DNA from: a bacterium
GTDB lineage: Bacteria > Pseudomonadota > Gammaproteobacteria > Burkholderiales > Burkholderiaceae_C
Direction: 5' to 3'
DNA: 35,338 nucleotides
Assembly (NCBI GenBank): GCA_030824555.1
Contig: JAVBXK010000041.1
Span: forward strand, 1 to 35,338
Both the position numbers and the translations under genes were made by a program. Each line of letters opens with the position of its first letter. The first letter of the stretch is position 1. This document shows positions 33,253 through 35,338 of the stretch, piece after piece. The notes beneath the pieces are model-generated. The model was not told the origin of the DNA, did no database searches, and saw only the letters and a list, made by a program, of their open reading frames with translations.

Positions 33253-35316
33253 TCAGGCCTTGCGCCCGTAGCGTGCCATCAAAGTAGCCTGGGCCGACAC
33301 CGCTGGCGCTGCCACCGCCTTCTTGCCCTTGCCTGCCACGGCCAGCATGGCCTTCACATAAGTACCATCTGGCTGCAGCAGCCAGGCATCACGGTTGTCA
33401 GCCAAGTACAGGGTCAGGCACTCGTCGATCACGCGCTGCTTGAGCACCGGATCGGTCACCGGCCACGCCATTTCCACGCGGCGCAGCATGTTGCGGTTCA
33501 TCCAGTCGGCGCTGGACAGCCACACTTGGTCGTCGTCACCGATCTGCGACCTGAACACTCGCGAGTGCTCCAGCATGCGCCCGATGACCGAGCGCACGCG
33601 CACGTTGTCGGTCACACCCGGCACGCCCGCCGGCAAGATGCAGGCACCGCGCACGATCACGTCCACCTTCACACCACACTGCGAGGCGTGCGCCAGCGCG
33701 CGCGACAAGGCCTCGTCGGTCAAGGCGTTCATTTTCAGCATGATGGCCACCGGTTGCCCCGCCAGGGCAGCGTGGCACGACGCCTCGATGCGCGACAAAA
33801 TGACCTTGTGCAGGTGGAACGGCGCAATGCGCGCCTTGTTCAGCTTGGGCAGCCTGTTCTGACTGGCCAGGTGCAAGAACACCTGCTCCACGTCCTGCGT
33901 CAACGCTGGGTCGGCCGTGAGGTGACTGATGTCGGTGTACAGGCGCGCCGTACCGGGGTTGTAGTTGCCGGTGGACAGGTGGGCGTAGCGCACCATGCGT
34001 CCATTTTCGCGCCGGGTGACCAACAACATCTTGGCATGGGTTTTCAGGCCCACCACGCCGTACACCACCTGGGCTCCGACCGATTCCAGCAGCTCGGCGT
34101 AGTTGATATTGGCCTCTTCATCGAAGCGGGCTTTCAGCTCCACCACGGCCATCACCTCTTTGCCCCGGCGCACGGCCTCGCGCAGCAAGTCCATGAGTTC
34201 CGAGCGCGCACCGGTGCGGTAAATGGTCTGCTTGATGGCCAGTACAGACGGGTCTTGCACGGCCTCGCGCAGAAAAGCCAACACCGCATCGAAGGTTTCA
34301 TAGGGCTGGTGGATCAGCACATCGCCCTGGCGCAATCGCTCGAAAAACGACTGCCCTGGCATCAGTTGCTGAGGCCAACCCGGCTCGTAGCCACCAAAAC
34401 GCATGGTCGGCGCATCCACCAGGTCGATGAGCTGCGTCATGCGCACCAGATTCACCGGACCGTGGGCGCGGTACAGCGCCTGAACCGGCAACCCGAACTG
34501 CCTTAACAGAAAATCTGACAGGAATGCCGAACACCCGGCCGACACCTCCAGCCGCACGGCCTGGCCGTAGTGGCGGTGTTGCAGCCCTTGTCGCAACGCG
34601 GTCCGCAGGTTCTTGACTTCCTCTTCGTCCACCGCCAGATCGGAGTGGCGCGTGACGCGAAACTGCGAAAACTCGGTCACCTGCCGCCCGGGAAACAGGT
34701 CTGACAGGTGCGAGCGAATCAGGCTGGAAATGGACACGAACAGCTGCTGTTTCGACCCCCTCGCAGCAGGAATGCGGAAAAACCGCGGCAAATGGCGCGG
34801 CACCTTGACGATGGCCACCTCGTTCTCGCGCCCGAAGGCGTCGCGCCCGCTCAGGCGGACGATGAAATTGAGCGACTTGTTGGCCACCTGCGGGAAGGGG
34901 TGCGCAGGGTCCAGCCCCACGGGCACCAGCAGCGGCTGCACCTCGCGCACAAAACACTCGCGCACCCAGCGGCGCTGGCTGGCATTGCGTTCGCTGTGCG
35001 CCAGCACCTTGATGCCGTGCTTCTCCAGCGCAGGCAGCAGTGCCGTTTCGTAAATGTGATATTGCGCGTCCACCAGCGCATGGATGCGCTCGGCAAGGGC
35101 CAGAAAGGTGGCATCGGTGTAAGCACCTTTTTTGTCGCCCGACAGCTGGGCCGTCATGTGGGCGGCGGCGCGCACCTCGAAAAACTCGTCCAGGTTGGAC
35201 GACACGATGCACAGGTAGCGCAGGCGCTCCAGCAAGGGCACCTCTGGGCGCGATGCCCAGTCGAGTACACGTGCATTGAAAGACAGGATGCTCTGGTCCC
35301 GGTCCAGCAAGTCCAT
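33253..35316 (-). CDS. ppk1: Polyphosphate kinase 1
   Basis: Makes polyphosphate reversibly from ATP. 687 aa in this frame: N-domain LLDRDQSILSFNARVLDWA, IVSSNLDEFFEVRAA, then VANKSLNFIVRLSG; the autophosphorylated His427 in GLKTHAKMLLV; YAHLSTGNYNPGTARLYTD; and the second catalytic His in LEHSRVFRS. A Lys/Ala-rich C-terminal tail is an addition. The ATG at 35316 is only 22 bases from the window edge, and the frame remains open upstream, so a slightly earlier start outside the window cannot be excluded. Confidence 0.96.
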   Translation of the reverse strand: MDLLDRDQSILSFNARVLDWASRPEVPLLERLRYLCIVSSNLDEFFEVRAAAHMTAQLSGDKKGAYTDATFLALAERIHALVDAQYHIYETALLPALEKHGIKVLAHSERNASQRRWVRECFVREVQPLLVPVGLDPAHPFPQVANKSLNFIVRLSGRDAFGRENEVAIVKVPRHLPRFFRIPAARGSKQQLFVSISSLIRSHLSDLFPGRQVTEFSQFRVTRHSDLAVDEEEVKNLRTALRQGLQHRHYGQAVRLEVSAGCSAFLSDFLLRQFGLPVQALYRAHGPVNLVRMTQLIDLVDAPTMRFGGYEPGWPQQLMPGQSFFERLRQGDVLIHQPYETFDAVLAFLREAVQDPSVLAIKQTIYRTGARSELMDLLREAVRRGKEVMAVVELKARFDEEANINYAELLESVGAQVVYGVVGLKTHAKMLLVTRRENGRMVRYAHLSTGNYNPGTARLYTDISHLTADPALTQDVEQVFLHLASQNRLPKLNKARIAPFHLHKVILSRIEASCHAALAGQPVAIMLKMNALTDEALSRALAHASQCGVKVDVIVRGACILPAGVPGVTDNVRVRSVIGRMLEHSRVFRSQIGDDDQVWLSSADWMNRNMLRRVEMAWPVTDPVLKQRVIDECLTLYLADNRDAWLLQPDGTYVKAMLAVAGKGKKAVAAPAVSAQATLMARYGRKA

Positions 35317-35338
35317 CTTGGCGGGTGGGGGTAAGGCC

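Noticed and set aside
1-35338. CRISPR arrays, insertion sequences, prophage genes, tRNA or rRNA genes, defence islands
   Set aside because: No regularly spaced direct repeats, transposase or integrase-like proteins, tRNA-like cloverleaf or rRNA sequence was noticed on reading; the content is core-genome housekeeping and regulation.

Overview
The window is chromosomal DNA from a betaproteobacterium, most likely order Burkholderiales and probably family Comamonadaceae. I infer this from the high GC content and from gene neighbourhoods familiar in that group: ffs beside dnaX, glnA-ntrB-ntrC, trxA-rho-rpmE (type B), and pstSCAB-phoU-phoB-phoR with ppx and ppk1. No transposase, integrase, phage gene, CRISPR array, tRNA or rRNA was seen. 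Coding density is high and no stretch over 300 bases lacks a gene.

Region 1 (1-6.1 kb). The 5' part of dnaX (minus, cut by the window edge) is divergent from the SRP RNA gene ffs. A plus-strand group follows: thyA, an EamA transporter, a GNAT acetyltransferase, folA, a His-rich DUF4337 membrane protein and an exonuclease III family gene. ThyA and DHFR act together in the folate/dTMP cycle.

Region 2 (6.1-14.4 kb, minus strand). Read in transcription order it contains orn, a 16S rRNA pseudouridine synthase, an EI24 membrane protein, a CinA-N/MoCF-domain protein, glnA, a small exported protein, ntrB and ntrC. glnA has a textbook nitrogen-control region: two NtrC-type sites and a sigma-54 promoter, followed at the far end by an intrinsic terminator.

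Region 3 (14.6-20.6 kb). A plus-strand Ste24-like M48 protease and rsgA are linked by a 22-codon micro-ORF. They converge on a minus-strand set: a CobD/CbiB-like membrane protein, a CoA-type Nudix hydrolase, rplS, and an HI0933/TIGR03862-type flavoprotein. rplS has its own promoter and leader and is not next to rpsP-rimM-trmD here.

Region 4 (20.7-24.9 kb, plus strand). trxA, rho, rpmE (type B) with a terminator, and a large GT-C/ArnT-like membrane protein.

Region 5 (24.9-35.3 kb). A complete phosphate regulon unit on the minus strand, pstS-pstC-pstA-pstB-phoU-phoB-phoR, with a clear Pho box upstream of pstS. ppx is divergent from pstS, and ppk1 converges on ppx. Phosphate uptake, phosphate signalling and polyphosphate metabolism therefore lie side by side.

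The content is mostly housekeeping. The observations most worth follow-up are: an A9 slippage tract in dnaX with a stop close behind it in both alternative frames; structured leaders before rplS and rpmE that could be undescribed ribosomal-protein leaders; the micro-ORF bridging the M48 protease and rsgA; and the glnA and pstS control regions. All RNA structures and promoter calls were made by eye.
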